DNA of 64,000 nucleotides. It comes from Mycoemilia scoparia (Eukaryota; Kickxellomycota; Kickxellomycetes; Kickxellales; Kickxellaceae). The notes under the pieces were generated by a model, which worked only from the letters and a program-made list of their open reading frames with translations, did no database searches and was not told the DNA's origin. The stretch spans positions 1 to 64,000 of the forward strand of contig JANBPU010000007.1 in NCBI GenBank assembly GCA_027575805.1, given 5' to 3'. A program made the translations under genes and the position numbers. Positions 12,141-24,834 of the stretch are shown in pieces (the first letter of the stretch is position 1; every line of letters begins with the position of its first letter).

Positions 12141-13820
12141 ATGGTCAAGGTTTCTGAATTCTCCTTCCCAAACATTGTCACTGCCCATGCCTTTAATGGC
12201 GATCGGTCACGTAAGTTTAAATTGTGGCAATGAGTCCATTTGGCTTGACATTTATGGCTGATGTACTTACAAGCAACAACGTATAACATATTGTAGAGGT
12301 TGCCGTCTGTATGGACAGCAGTGAGGTACACATTTATCAGCGAGCTGGCACTAACCAGTGGCAAAAAATCCAGGAATTAAAGGAGGTATGTTCGCACAGG
12401 AATGCGCATATATATTTAAATACCATATTTATTGACTACGATATTGACATTGATACGGATATATTATTTAGCATGACTTGACGGTCACTTGCGTCGACTG
12501 GGCTCCACAAACCAATCGAATTGTTACATGCTCTCAAGACAAGAATGCCTATGTCTGGACCTTTGACGAAATAAGAAATGTTTGGAAGCCCACCCTTGTC
12601 CACTTGAGATTGGACAGAGCAGCTACATTTGTCAGATGGAGTCCAAACGAGGACAAGTTTGCTGTTGGAAGCGGATCAAAGTCAATTGCTGTTTGTTACT
12701 TTGGAGAAGATAACGACTGGTGGGTCAGCAAACATATCAAGAAGCCCCTGACTAGCACTGTTCTTTGTATCGCGTGGCATCCAAACAACGTATTGCTTGC
12801 ATGCGGCGGTGCTGACTCTAAGGTATGTGTATCGGTGTTTTATGATATGAAACCGATGAAGCCACTGGTATGTTAAGTATGTGTGTATGGATGCATTCGT
12901 TTATTTTAAACGGAGAATTGCTTTCAAAACTTAGGCTCGCGTATTTTCTGCCTATGTTAAAGGTGTTGACCAAAAGTATGTTATTATTATTTTATATTGT
13001 TCAACCTGATTGTACTATCTTATAAATCAAATGGCCCTAATGAATAGTTATGTTAATTTATAGGCCAGCACCATCTGTATGGGGAGAAAGACTTCCATTC
13101 AATACACTTTGCGGCGAATATGAGAGTTTGGCTAATGGTTGGGTTCATGGCGTCGCATTTTCTCCCAGCGGTAATGAATTGGCTTTCATTGCTCACGATT
13201 CAACACTCAACTTTGCATACCCCGAACACAACCAGGCTGTATCTATCAGATCTACCTCTCTTCCATTCAAGTCTATCTCTTGGCCCGCAGATCATGTTGT
13301 CCTAGTATCTGGGCACGACTGTACCCCAGTAATCTATGTTCAAACCGAAAAGGGATGGTAAGTTTAGTTATGATCCATAAATAAATATTAATACATGTTT
13401 TCTGCAATTCTCCAGAACTTATATCCAATGATTCATTTGCAATAGGGTGACTGGAAAGAAAGTCGATGACAGCCGTAATACCAGCAGGCCAATTTCACCT
13501 AGCAGCAGTAGCGGTAACAGCGCCTTCAATATCTTTAGACAGATGGACAGCAGAAAGCAGGCCTCGGCAGCAGGCATTGGCGGAGCATCTTCATCAACAC
13601 ATCAAAATACCATCACGTAAGCACTCTATATTGTAAACGGGATAATCAGAAATTGTAAATTTTATCTTGATTAATGATCTGTATTATATTTTATTCTAAT
13701 GGATGTAATTCTTATAATTCATATAGCGATCTTCGTTCGGAGGGTGTTTCTGGGCAAGGCTTCCAATTCAGCACATCAAGTCTAGAGGGCAAACTTGTTG
13801 AGTGGTCTGTTTCTGCATAG
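12141..13820 (+). CDS. ARC40: Arp2/3 complex 41 kDa subunit (ARPC1/Arc40)
   Basis: This WD40 subunit of the Arp2/3 complex nucleates branched actin at endocytic sites. Seven exons can be joined: 12141..12210, 12297..12385, 12472..12822, 12935..12975, 13064..13357, 13446..13616 and 13727..13820. They give 369 residues, typical of ARPC1. The start is [20 protein letters not shown]. Landmarks are [35 protein letters not shown], the [20 protein letters not shown] junction, and the C-terminal blade ending [15 protein letters not shown] Ser/Asn-rich insertion (about residues 280-340) occupies the variable region before the last blade. All six introns are GT-AG and preserve frame. Confidence 0.95.
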
Positions 13821-13866
13821 ACATTTATATGGTCATACAAATGCTTTACTATTTTGTTCCATACTA

Positions 13867-14000
13867 TATATGGTCAAAGCTCATAAGGCTTTAGGCAAAA
13901 TGGGTCCTCAGGAGTTGCATATGGATTGGCTCATGGTTGGGCCAAAAACCGAAGACCCATTTCTGCCTACCATACACTTGATTACTTGTGAACTCTTCCC
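13867..14000 (+). repeat. Family D dispersed repeat, copy D1
   Basis: A noncoding stretch in the 670-base ARPC1-VPS39 spacer matches 18338..18470 in direct orientation. Shared words include atatggtcaa, taggcaaaa, caggag(t/c)tgcata, cccatttctgcctacc versus tccatttctgtctacc, and ttgat(t/c)act. The rest of the spacer (14001-14487) shows no gene. Confidence 0.55.
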
Positions 14001-14487
14001 ATATCAACAATCACATCTACTTTCAGTGCCTCCTCCATCAGATTTCATGTGGCATCATTCGGCTACCCTTCCTAGAAATCAAGAACGCCGTTCTAGTTTT
14101 ACATTTAAATTTCCTAAATATATCCAATTATAAACTGACTTACATAACTTTGATTTTGCAACGGTCGGAATTGACTGAAGATAGTTTATTGTTGATAGCA
14201 TTGTATTATCTGGCTACCAATTACATTATGCATTCTGGTTTCAAAAGCTCCATTTTTACGTGAGTTTTGGAGGGCTGAGGTTGCAGACGCCCATTTTGGA
14301 AAGTGAGAGTATTAATTTGACCACAAATGACAGGGGAAATTATTTTGAATACAAAAGCAGCCAGTTTGTTGATCACAGCATGGACACAGACCCACCAATA
14401 TAATTCTTTCCCAAGTGACCTCATAGGTTCTGTCCTTTGTATTTTATTATTTTATAATTCAAGTATTTTTATTCAGTCATTTCATAA

Positions 14488-17400
14488 ATGCATGACGCAT
14501 TCCAACTAGTCCCGGTCCTTGAGCAGCTTCCTGTACAAGTTGAGTCTATTGTTGTCACTGGTAGGTGCCAAATTTCCAAGCTATAGGCAAGTTTGGAAGT
14601 GATTTTGAAGTTCATTATCAAATTTGGCCATTTTATACCAATGTGTGCTGACCACCAAATGGCTTGATATATTGCTAGGTGACCGGTTGCTTGTTGGTAC
14701 CAATAAAGGACAGCTTTTAGTATACAAGATATCGAATCGAGCAGGCAAGTTTGCTATAATACCGCATAGCTAGATGCGTAAATAAGCCATATTTAAATAT
14801 TGCTGCTGTCACTGCCTTATGGCTTACGAGGATTTGGGTTTATGTGCATTTGTTTATTTAGAGGACGGTGTTTCAGTTAGATTAATCGATACTAAAAAGT
14901 CCTTTGCCAACCAGGCAATAAGACAACTGGAGGTCATTAGAGAGGCTGGACTCCTGGTTTCGCTAGCTGGTAAGCCCATTGCTATTAACTTTATAATAGC
15001 CCATATACATGACTATAATTTATCCTCCTTTTTGCTTGTTTTTGTGCATTTTTAGAGGATGTTGTCACGCTTTACAGTCTTCAGACATACACCCAAAAAA
15101 TGCTTCTCAAAAGTACAAAGGGTGCACAAATGATGACTGTATATACGGGGGTTGATCACGTAGATGGAATTCCTGTTATTGTATCTAAACTAGCCGTAAT
15201 AGTAAAGAAAAAATTAATTGTATTTGAATGGCGAGATGCACAGTTTACGGACAACAAAGAATTCCCACTAAACGAAAAGATTAGGTCTTTCCAATTTTCT
15301 ACTTCAAACATGCTTATATTGTCGACGACAAAGGAATTCATGTGTTTGCAGCTGTCGCGTGGTCAGTGGATTGATTTGCTTGCCGCTGATGCTGCTAGCT
15401 TAAGATCAATGGCAAAGCCCCAACCTCAAGGAACCCAGCAGCTTCCCACGTCTCAAAGTAGTGGTAGTGGAGGCGGTGGCGGCTGGGGAAGTTGGACTAT
15501 GGGGTTAATTGGAAATGCTGCTACAGGTAGTCCAAATATAGTCAAGATGCCTGACGAAGAGCTTCTGCTATGCAGAGAAGGTAAGTCTACATTGATTATA
15601 GCCCCCAATGGTTATCCAATTCATTATACCTCTGCCAGGAACTATTACTAAAACCAATACACTTCTTGTATAGATATCGGTGTATTCATTTCATCTGCAG
15701 GAAAGTTGAGTAAAAACCATGATGGTCCAATCCAATTTTCCAGTACACCAACTTGCATTACATACACTCCGCTTTATGTTATCACAACTCAGAGCAAGAA
15801 TGATTCAGATGGAGCCAAGAGGCACAATGTTGTTGTCCAAAATATAGTAGACCACAGCATTGTTCAGGAGTTAGATTTGCAGCAGGAAACACCACTTCGC
15901 GTGACAAATGGAGGGAACGGAAAGCAAGTTTGGATTGCAGGAGCAAATACCATCTGGCACCTATTCCCTGTTGACATCCATAAGCAGGTAGAAGATGTTT
16001 TACAGATATGTGACTTTGAGCAGGCCCACAACCTCGTAACAAAAGCAGAAAACATATTTGAAGAAGACAGAGAACACCTTATTCAAAAGATCCAATGGCT
16101 TCAGGCCCGGTGGCTGTTTAGAGAAGAGGCAGAGTATGAAGATGCGCTTGGAATGTTTAGTAAATTGAATGCAACGCCGACTGAGCCAATTGCACTGTAT
16201 CCCAAGTCTATTTCTGGAGATCTAGCTGAAGAGTATGACAACAATCTAGATGAGGGCGCAAAGGATGACGAAAAAGATTTATCTGTGTATAATGATAAGT
16301 CAGGGACAAAGACACCAACTCGCCCACCATCCAAAGGCACACAATCAGAACCATCGAATTCTCAAAAGTCAACAAAAAAGCGTCGAGTGGTTTGGAGAGA
16401 CGGTCTGCTATCTATGATGAGATATTTAACGGAGCATAGACGGAGGATTCAGAAGGCATTTTCCAACAATGAACAGGAGCTGGTGTACTTGGTCAGGATA
16501 ACTCAAAATGATAATGAAGATATCCAAGATCTTCCGGATGTACCGCCAGTTCCCAAAAACCCTGACCGTGAAATGAGAGAAAACAACTTTGCGCCTCTAC
16601 TTCAGTTCCAGCTGATCAATGTACCAATAAATATCGTAGCCATGGCCCAGCTGGTAGATACGACACTATTAAAGCTTTACATAGAATGCAGCCCATCACT
16701 GATAGGATCACTACTTCGCGTAAAAAACCATTGCGATATTGAAGAAAGTGAAGCGTTGTTGCTCAAACACAAGAAATTTAAGGAACTAGTCGATCTATAC
16801 CATGGCAATGAGCTCCACAGAAAGGCATTGCAGCTTTTGATGGAGCATGGCCAAAATAAAGAAAGCGTCGATTTATATGGGACCAAAGCCCTTGTAAACT
16901 ACTTGCAAAGGCTGCCAGCTTCGCTGTTTGATCTCATTCTAGAGTACGTATCCTGGCCATTATCGTATCACCAGAAGGATGCAGATGCCTCAATTTTCAT
17001 TGATGGTCATAAAGAATCTGTGGAGATGGATCAAGATCTTGAAACTCATCCATCTACTAACCATATAATATACAAGGTTTTTGCTGATGGCCGTCCAGCT
17101 ACACTTAATTTTCCTCGGGAAAAGGTAGTCTCATTCCTGTCAGGATTTTCTCCATACCAGATTGTATGTTATCTTGAATATGCTATCGATGAATGGAAGG
17201 ATACAAGCCCGTCTCTTCATAACAGTATGGCCCTGGCATTGTTGCAAATTGTCAAGGATGCAATTCCAAAATCACCAAACAAAAGTATTGATATCACAGA
17301 TCCAAGAAGGCAGAAGCTCATTGCCTTCCTCAAATCGAGCAAGTACTATTCAGCAGAGAAAATTCTCTTGAACCTCCCAGCAGAAAATTTGTATGAGGAA

Positions 17401-18087
17401 AGAATGCACGTGCTAGCTCGACTTGGACAGTTCTCAAAGGCATTGGAGCTTGCTGTCTTCCATCTCAAAAAATTATCAGTTGGAGAAGAATACTGCAAAG
17501 AATACGTTGAAAAGTGCGAAAATATCTACATGCTTTTTCTTACTGTCCTGACTGGTGATGTTCCAGCAGATGTGCCACAGCCTCGACCCCAATCATCACA
17601 AGCCAGTTCCAAGAAACTACAAAAGTTACTGGACAACGAATGCAAGAAGAGATTGAATTTTTCTTTGCACCTTATTGCCTCATATCCATCACACTTTCCA
17701 TTGGGCCAGACATTGGCTTCGCTTCCACCAAATACAGTACTCCAGAAAGATTTCATATCATACTTCAAAACCCAATTGCGACTTCAGTCTCAAGAACAAA
17801 GAGAGACAGCCATTCTTGCCAACCTTGGAACTGTAGAGCGATTCCAGCTACGTTGTCGACTCAAGGAACTTCAGGAAATCTGTGTGGTCATTGGAGATAC
17901 ATCCGTCTGTAGCCACTGTCTAAAGAGAATAGGCAAGGGTGTTGCATTTGCAGTGCTTCCTGGTAAATCTCAACCAATACATTTATCGTGTTGGCAAAGA
18001 AGAAAGAACGCCGAGGCCAAGGCCAAGGAAAATAAGCCTCAGATATCATTCCCAAATGGCGGCGGTTTCAAGCAAAGTGCCAACTAA
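14488..18087 (+). CDS. VAM6: Vps39/Vam6-like HOPS tethering subunit
   Basis: This HOPS subunit links Rab7/Ypt7 to vacuole and late-endosome fusion. Exons are 14488..14560, 14679..14744, 14862..14969, 15056..15580 and 15674..18087, giving 1061 residues (yeast Vam6 has 1049). The N-terminus MHDAFQLVPVLEQLPVQVES matches the family's MHDAF start and opens a citron-homology (CNH) domain. A clathrin-heavy-chain-like helical region fills the second half (about 560-950). The C-terminus has a small zinc-type motif CSHCLKRIGKGVAFAVLPG followed by HLSCW. A Gly/Ser/Trp-rich insert lies near residue 210. Intron 2 (14745-14861) uses a GC donor (G|GCAAGT). The vertebrate TGFBRAP1/Vps3 alternative is less likely given the start motif. 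Confidence 0.93.
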
Positions 18088-18337
18088 TTTCACATTCCTC
18101 TTTGTAACATTTATGTGGCTAGTAGTAGATGTGGCATTGTTAGCAAAAAACGACATTTTAAATAATACTACTTCACACTCATGGCTTTAATTTAGATTCA
18201 ATAACACCATCCCACTATTCTGGTTTGGGTTCTTGTCATTACCATCATCATATTTAACATGAAATGCAATCTTGATCATATTTTGTATAACAAGGGAAGC
18301 AATCAATCTTTTATTAAAATTTTGAAAATATGGCATG

Positions 18338-18470
18338 ATATGGTCAAGTTTCATACCACACTAGGCAAAAAGGCCCCCAGGAGCTGCATAGCAAATTTGC
18401 CTGTGATAAGACCAAAATATGATGGTCCATTTCTGTCTACCTTGCATTTGATCACTAGTGAAATCTCACG
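18338..18470 (+). repeat. Family D dispersed repeat, copy D2
   Basis: Direct-orientation partner of 13867..14000, about 4.5 kb away, with scattered mismatches and small indels. I can define no terminal inverted repeat or target duplication from two copies. Confidence 0.55.
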
Positions 18471-18491
18471 ATATATCAAATGAAAAGCACT

Positions 18492-18592
18492 ACAGATCAT
18501 AGTTTTTGAAGGATACCTTTTGTGGTCAACAAGTATAGGGGCAATCACAGTCTATTTGCAAATGGTCACCCTTCAAAAATAGCTATTCTTAT
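18492..18592. mobile_element. Family A MITE-like element (copy A2)
   Basis: The left end agatcatagtttttgaagga and right end cacccttcaaaaatagctat are imperfect inverted repeats. The interior ggggcaatcacag...aatggtcaccc matches other family A copies. The terminal TA pair is partly eroded. Confidence 0.65.
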
Positions 18593-18645
18593 ACTAGAAA
18601 TTACATGTGTGTTTAATTTTATAAATCTTTGGCTTGACAATTCGA

Positions 18646-21032
18646 TTATGATGATGGTGATGTTTTTTTAGATCTATCTACATATTTCAGGAGAGCAAGG
18701 ATTCCACCAGGAGTAATCCCACCAATACGCTTTGCAGCACCCTATACAAACAACACAGAGAGATTAAAGTTCTAGTTGTACCTAGATTATAAAATAATTG
18801 ACTTCAATAATTAAGTAAAAAGAAGTAGACAGACTTACAATAGAATCTGGTTGGGCATTGGAAAGTATATCGCGCTCCTCACGAGATAAAGCACTGATTC
18901 TAAGAGCAAGATAATAAATTATTAATCCAGATTTCACAGCATATACAAGTGAGGGTATTTAGCTAGTAATTTGGTATCGCAGTACAAGCGACTTACTTTG
19001 AGAAATCCAGAGATGGAATGAATGGCAAAGATTCATCTCTTCTAAAAGTTTCAATCTCGATCTTTTGACGTCTCAAGTATCCATGATACATGGCTTCGGT
19101 TATCAAACGGCTTTGTACTGAAGGGCTAATCTCCTTCCACCCAGAAACCAAGCTATGCAGTAAAGCATGTCCTGTTTCGTCATCCTTTATAAATCCCATT
19201 CTTATCATCTCCAGCGCACTGCGATTACGTCCATCCTGGGATATTTTTATGCCATTTAACAAATCTGACCAGCCAGTTGAGGACTTGACAGTAGATTGCA
19301 AAGCCTCACTTCCTTCATACATTGCATCTTCGACTTGCTTCAATCTTTCGATTCTCTCTGGGTTAGCAATCAAGCCCAGAGAATGTGCTAGATAGGTCAA
19401 TCTCTGGTCGGCATTATCTGCTCTTGATGACAGTCGGTATTCAGAGCGAGCAGTAAATACGCGATATGGCTCTTCGACTCCACGGGTAATGAGGTCATCA
19501 ATCAAAACACCAATGTAGCCATCTGCTCTGTCTAGAACTAGCGATGGTGAGGGTTTTCCTATATCTGTGATATTTGTTTCATGGACAGCAGCTAAACCAG
19601 CATTTGCACCGGCTACAATTCCTTGTGCTGCGGCTTCTTCGTATCCAGTAGTTCCATTAATCTGTCCAGCAAGGAACAGTCCAGATATTCTTTTAGTTTC
19701 AAGTGTGCGTCTCAATTCTCGTGGATCAATGTGGTCATATTCTACACCGTATCCGGGCTGAGTCATTGTGACATTCTCTAGGCCGGGGATCAATTTCAAA
19801 AATTGGACTTGGATGTCTTCAGGCATTGTGTTGGATATACCATTAGGGTAAACCAGGTTTGTGTGCTCGGGTAAGCCCTCTGGCTCAAGCCAGATAACAT
19901 GAGAGGTTTTATCTTGGAAGCGCTTAATTTTTGACTCTATAGAAGGACAGTATCTAGGCCCACGAACTGTCTCTCTAATATGGATGGACATATGGAAATT
20001 TTTTCTCATCAATTCGTGTGCTTCAGGTGTAGTTCTAGTCTGGTGGCAGATAATTTGACGATCCTGATAAGGTACACTGTCATGAATGAAAGAAAATGGG
20101 GTTGGTGGGTTATCCCCATACTGTTTGAGCAACTTGGTATAATCAATGGTATTTCCGTCAAGTCTGGGTGGTGTTCCTGTCTTCATACGTGAGAGTCTAA
20201 ACCCAGCATCCTTTAGAGATTTTGACAATCCAATAGATGCTGCCTCGCCCATTCTTCCAGATGGAAATACTTTTAATCCAATGTGTATTTCTCCACCCAA
20301 GAAAGTTCCTGTGGTTATTACAACCTTTCGGGCATGAATTCTCTCTCCTCCTTCCAGTTTGATCCCATAGACTTTAAAGGCCTTTCTTGCTGAAGCACTA
20401 TCGTCTACGGCTAATTGTTGAATCGAATTCCGATCCAACCCATCTTCGTATTTCAAAAGAATGTCTGCCACAGATCCTTCCCTGATCGACAGGTTTTTAT
20501 AGTTCATCAGTGTTTCTTGCATATGAGTTTTGTATAGTCTTCGATCGATCTGTGCGCGAGGACCATGAACTGCTGGTCCCTTTGATCTATTAAGGATTCT
20601 AAATTGGACTCCAGAAAGATCTGCCATTCTACCGCACAGCCCATCCATAGCATCAACTTCACGAACAAGAACACCTTTACCAATTCCACCAAATGATGGA
20701 TTACAAGACATTTCTCCGATAGTGTTGATCTTTTGAGTCAAAAGCAGTGTTTTTGCACCAGCTCTTGCTGAGGCTGAACATGCCTCGCAACCAGCATGCC
20801 CACCACCTATAACAACAACATCGTAGTGTAGAACATTTGGATCAGTCGGAAACTTTCCCAAGTCGCTATCTGCTAGATCCCCTTTGTCAACTGCTGTAGC
20901 TATTGACCGAGTTATTTGGTTTAGTAATATTGGCACAGCATTATATTTTCTGAAGACAGTTTGTCTTGGGGTTATTGCTCTGCCATTTGTTATCCTGAAA
21001 AAGAGACTTGACCTCTTTATAATACTCTGCAT
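18646..21032 (-). CDS. MTO1: Mitochondrial tRNA uridine-5-carboxymethylaminomethyl modification enzyme MTO1/MnmG
   Basis: MTO1, with MSS1, modifies the wobble uridine of mitochondrial tRNAs. Exons are 18997..21032, 18839..18899 and 18646..18741, giving 730 residues. An FAD-binding GGGHAGCEA is near residues 76-84. The family signatures [30 protein letters not shown] and [17 protein letters not shown] follow. The two short 3' exons restore the conserved C-terminus ([17 protein letters not shown] joined to [18 protein letters not shown]). I chose [20 protein letters not shown] as start because it begins a basic, Ser-rich mitochondrial presequence. An in-frame ATG 28 codons upstream is an alternative. 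Bacterial MnmG is shorter (about 630). Confidence 0.95.
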
Positions 21033-21362
21033 TTGGCTAATTAGAAGAAAAGTATGCTGTGATATCAGGACACCAAATAAAAAATGAAGATTGCTGCTAA
21101 TAAAAGTTGAGCACATCAGCGTATTTCAACACTCAAAAAAATAGCTGCTGAAATTTGGATTTTAGTGGTTGTGATTAATGCGGCTTGATTTGATCTTGGT
21201 CATTCTCCAGCGCACCTCTGGTGTAACTCATTGCCAAAGAGCCAACAGACAATTTTGGACTTTTGTGTTGTCATTAACTGTTATCCAACCTATTTTTCAT
21301 TTGTAGTAGTTATATTAGTCAAAACAACCCCCTCCCGAGAGCCTGTACTAATAGTGTCAAAC

Positions 21363-23288
21363 ATGGGTTTGCTCTCACGCCTCTTGAAAAAGAAGCAACA
21401 GGCCGCTGACATAACCACGCCGATTGGTAAGCCTTCCCAAAATGCAATGCATTATTGTATTTGTTGTTATTAATTTACAATGCTTATGCTATATGTGTCT
21501 GTGCTGTTTTAATAATGTTGTATAGGGTCTAAACGTGATAGAATGATCCCTTTGTACAGTGTTTTGGTTGCGGTGGCCATTGGCCTTCCTTTGTGGTGGA
21601 AACAGACAGAAGTATATCGAGCAAACCTCCCAAGTGAACAGATGATAGCGTGGGATTCCAACCCAGTAAGTCCATAGAAAAGTTGTCCAATAAAAGTTAC
21701 TTGTGTCATTTGTGAAAACATGTGTCGAGAGCTGGTACTAAATGGATTTCCAATTATGGTAAAATGTGTATTATTAAAGCCACCTATCCAAATACCATTC
21801 AATTTTATGATCGAGTGGGATGACGGTTTAGAACCATCATCAGATCTGGTCTTGGACTGGGATACCAAGATTGAAAACAGGATCAATAGTGCCCTTATGA
21901 AGGATGCCAATAACGACAGACTACGAACCAAATTACCTGTGAGTTTGAAATTTAACCTCCAACGTAGTACTGGCAAAAATTTCGATACATTGAAGCCGAA
22001 CAATTACCTGGTATCGATGAAAAATCATGAAAAGGGCCAGAATAGTGATAAGCATCCACTGCTTCATGTAACTGATACCAGAAAATGGATTGCATATACG
22101 ACCAAAAAGAAATCATCGGAAACCTTGGAGATATTTGAGAAAAGCGTGTTGAATTATTTGGTAACAGAACAAGGAAAGTTAAGACAAAGTGTCGTGACCA
22201 AAGATACTCAGGGAAGTTCAAAAGATCTGCATGCTATAAACTATTCGCCAAAATATTCGCTTGTTTTCAGTCTAATGAATGAGGATCCAGAAAGCCAAAT
22301 CACGACATGGGATATTGAAGGAGCGCTTAAACAATATATGTATCCACTTTTGAATAAACTATCGATCATGAGCGATTTCAAGGTCCAGTCACAGATTCTA
22401 AGATACACGGCATTGCCAATTCCACCAATTGCTTCAAATAATGGTACTTACATTACTTCGGATATGCTTCCTAACTTTATAAATTCGGCTGAATGGAATA
22501 TGGCGTCGATCGAGCCGGTTGCCCCTACTATCCACTTTTTATTGTACATTCCCAAAACCACATCAAGACCGCTTGTTATTAAGGATTCTAATTTGGTTTC
22601 TAGTAAGACCAACGGGTTCATGATTTCCCAGTGGGGCGGCATTCATATTTCCAATCCACCTAGCGACAAGCAAGTGTACAAATTTGGAACTAAGGAATTG
22701 CAACCAACAATGGAAGTATTTGTTTCTCAATTGCGTGAATTATTGGGGATACAGGAAGTCAGCATCACTAAAGGCCAGCACAAGAATGTAAAAGTCGATG
22801 AACTGAGCCCGAGTAATGGAGTCACTGACCTCGAATTGGATAGTCTTATGTGCCGCTGGCTCATCCAAAATATTAGACTAGCCGCCAGTACATTGGGATC
22901 GTTGGATAGGATGATCATCTCTCTGACAAATATGGTAGTTCATGATTCAATTAAAGATCTTGTCAGCGATGCTCTTAATAGACTTGATCAAACCGTCCAT
23001 GTGCTTTCCACTGGAGAACTGTCCAATGCGTTTACGAATAGCGCATTTGCTTCGGGGCTTGCTGAGAAGGCTTTCTTTGATCCAGACATGGTTGGAATGC
23101 TGTATTTCCCTGATGAGCACAAGTATGCCATTTATTTGCCCTTCTTCTTACCAGCTACGATGCCAGTGCTTTCTATCATTGGTTTCAGACTCAGGCAATG
23201 GAAGAAGAATAGGGGAACCAAGAAGGACAGATCCAATCCTTCACCTTTGAAAAAACCTGGAAATCCAGCAAAACCTCATGATGAGTAG
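21363..23288 (+). CDS. GPI17: GPI transamidase subunit PIG-S/Gpi17
   Basis: This ER-membrane subunit of the GPI transamidase attaches GPI anchors to proteins. Exons are 21363..21426, 21526..21665 and about 21780..23288, giving about 570 residues (human PIG-S 555). The diagnostic N-terminus is a membrane segment YSVLVAVAIGLPLWWKQTEVYRA, closely like the human protein. A long lumenal domain follows and a second membrane segment (YLPFFLPATMPVLSIIGF) lies near the C-terminus. The cytoplasmic tail is Lys-rich. The third exon has an alternative in-frame acceptor at 21732, which would add 16 residues. I prefer 21780 because the lumenal domain then aligns without an insertion. Confidence 0.92.
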
Positions 23289-24128
23289 TGTGTGTCTTTA
23301 TGTGTGCATTTTACTTTACTTTTTCTCACTGATACATTTTCCAATATATACAACAGAACACTTTAAATTTTCATGCGAATGTGCATACGTATGAGGCTAT
23401 TGCTTTAAATGCACATGCCTATGAAATTTTGTCTGAAAGACAGCCATGCCAATCTGCTTTAAAACATAATGCGCATCTGAATATGAGGCTTCTTTGCATC
23501 TTGATAACAATCAAGTGTTTAAGGTTATGAGCCTTACTGCGAGCTCATATGAGAATCGGCACGATAGTCGCTTTCAGATGCCACTGAGATAGAGTTCAGC
23601 CACAGGTTTCTTTTATTTTCCAATACTTGTCACACTCCAGCAGTAAACATTAAAGGTGCGCATTTACAGGATAGATTCATTAATGTGTGTTTATAATAAG
23701 GCGTTTATTATTGTGACCTATTTGTTCAGTGGACTGTGTAAACATGTACATTTTTATTGAGGACGAGAAATATCACAGTAGGCGGAAAAATTAGACTCCA
23801 ACGGATCTCAATTATCGGGATTTTGAGAACATGAACTCAACTCCGTCAATGTTTCCAAAATATCTCTATTATTAGCACTATACTGAAAATTTAATGCAAA
23901 AGACTCGATAAGCATTGCATAACCCTTCTATAATTGGCAAAACGACCTGTTAAATTTCAGATAACAACGGAAACGGAATCTCCAAAAATGGAAAGTAAAT
24001 ATATCCCAGGAAATTTCCATTTTAATTCCGACACATCTCAGTTATGTGTGTATATTTATTTGTAATCAATTTATCTGCCCATAAGAATAGTCGCATTTTA
24101 TGTTACAGACTAGACTGCTGTTATAGTT
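23289..24128. other. Intergenic region after GPI17
   Basis: About 840 bases of AT-rich sequence with no open frame of interest, no recognised repeat copy and no RNA gene that I can see. Confidence 0.5.
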
Positions 24129-24543
24129 TTACCACTTTCTCTTCTGCTTTGTGAGTTGGTTATTTTTGGTTGCTTTGATGAAATCGGACAACATGATTGG
24201 TTCGCTACGTGTATTTTGTTCAGCCGCTTCGGTCCACCTCAAGCCCGATGGAAAGCTAATTATCCCCGGGCGCGCCACAGTCTTGATGACGAAGATCCAG
24301 TCCCCTTTCTTTGTCCCCAATGGTTGCTTTGCTGGTACTAGAATAGCTTCTCCATCTTTGGCTCAGTACCCTTCCTATATTGGACGGAACCCCATCATTT
24401 TTGGCTGTCATAGGTATGTATGGAAAAATTGGCACTGTTTTATCTCCTCCAACAATTTTTACCGTCATTAGAGCAGCAGAAACAGCAATGATGGAAACGG
24501 ACTGCTGTTTTTCGGGTCCCAATGCCAAGAAAAAGCAGTCCAC
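24129..24543. other. Cluster of overlapping open frames of unknown meaning
   Basis: Both strands are unusually free of stops here: minus 24256..24543 and 24129..24320, plus 24151..24471. One minus frame contains RVLSQRWRSYSSTSKATIG, which resembles a mitochondrial presequence. Another minus frame reads GDWIFVIKTVARPGIISF and ends in a basic tail. I could not join them with convincing splice sites. It may be an undetected small gene or chance. Confidence 0.25.
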
Positions 24544-24552
24544 CTCTATCTC

Positions 24553-24560
24553 TATAAATA
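24553..24560 (+). promoter_or_regulatory. Putative TATA box of thioesterase gene
   Basis: TATAAATA lies 275 bases upstream of the thioesterase ATG. No ATG occurs between it and 24835, so the leader would be about 250 bases unless spliced. Confidence 0.35.
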
Positions 24561-24834
24561 CACCACTTCCGTCTGCTACATTTCTACATTATTATTATTA
24601 TCAACTCCATATCCTCATCCACAATATTTTCTTGCCCATATTTTTTCCTGCTGATCTAGTAGTTGTAGCAGTCATCATACTTGTGATCTAAAACAGCCCA
24701 CACTTTATTTTGCATATACCACTTTTCTTCAAGCAAGGTATTCGTCGTCGTCGTCATCATCATCATCGTCTTCGTCTCCAGAAACTCAGGACTCTTCTTT
24801 TGAACCTAAACAGAAAAAGTCATTTCTATCAAAA

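Larger units (their letters stand above)
18088..18645. other. Convergent spacer carrying two different dispersed repeats
   Basis: This spacer between the VPS39 and MTO1 3' ends holds a family D copy (18338..18470) and, about 20 bases later, a family A element (18492..18592), both listed separately. No gene is seen. Confidence 0.6.
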
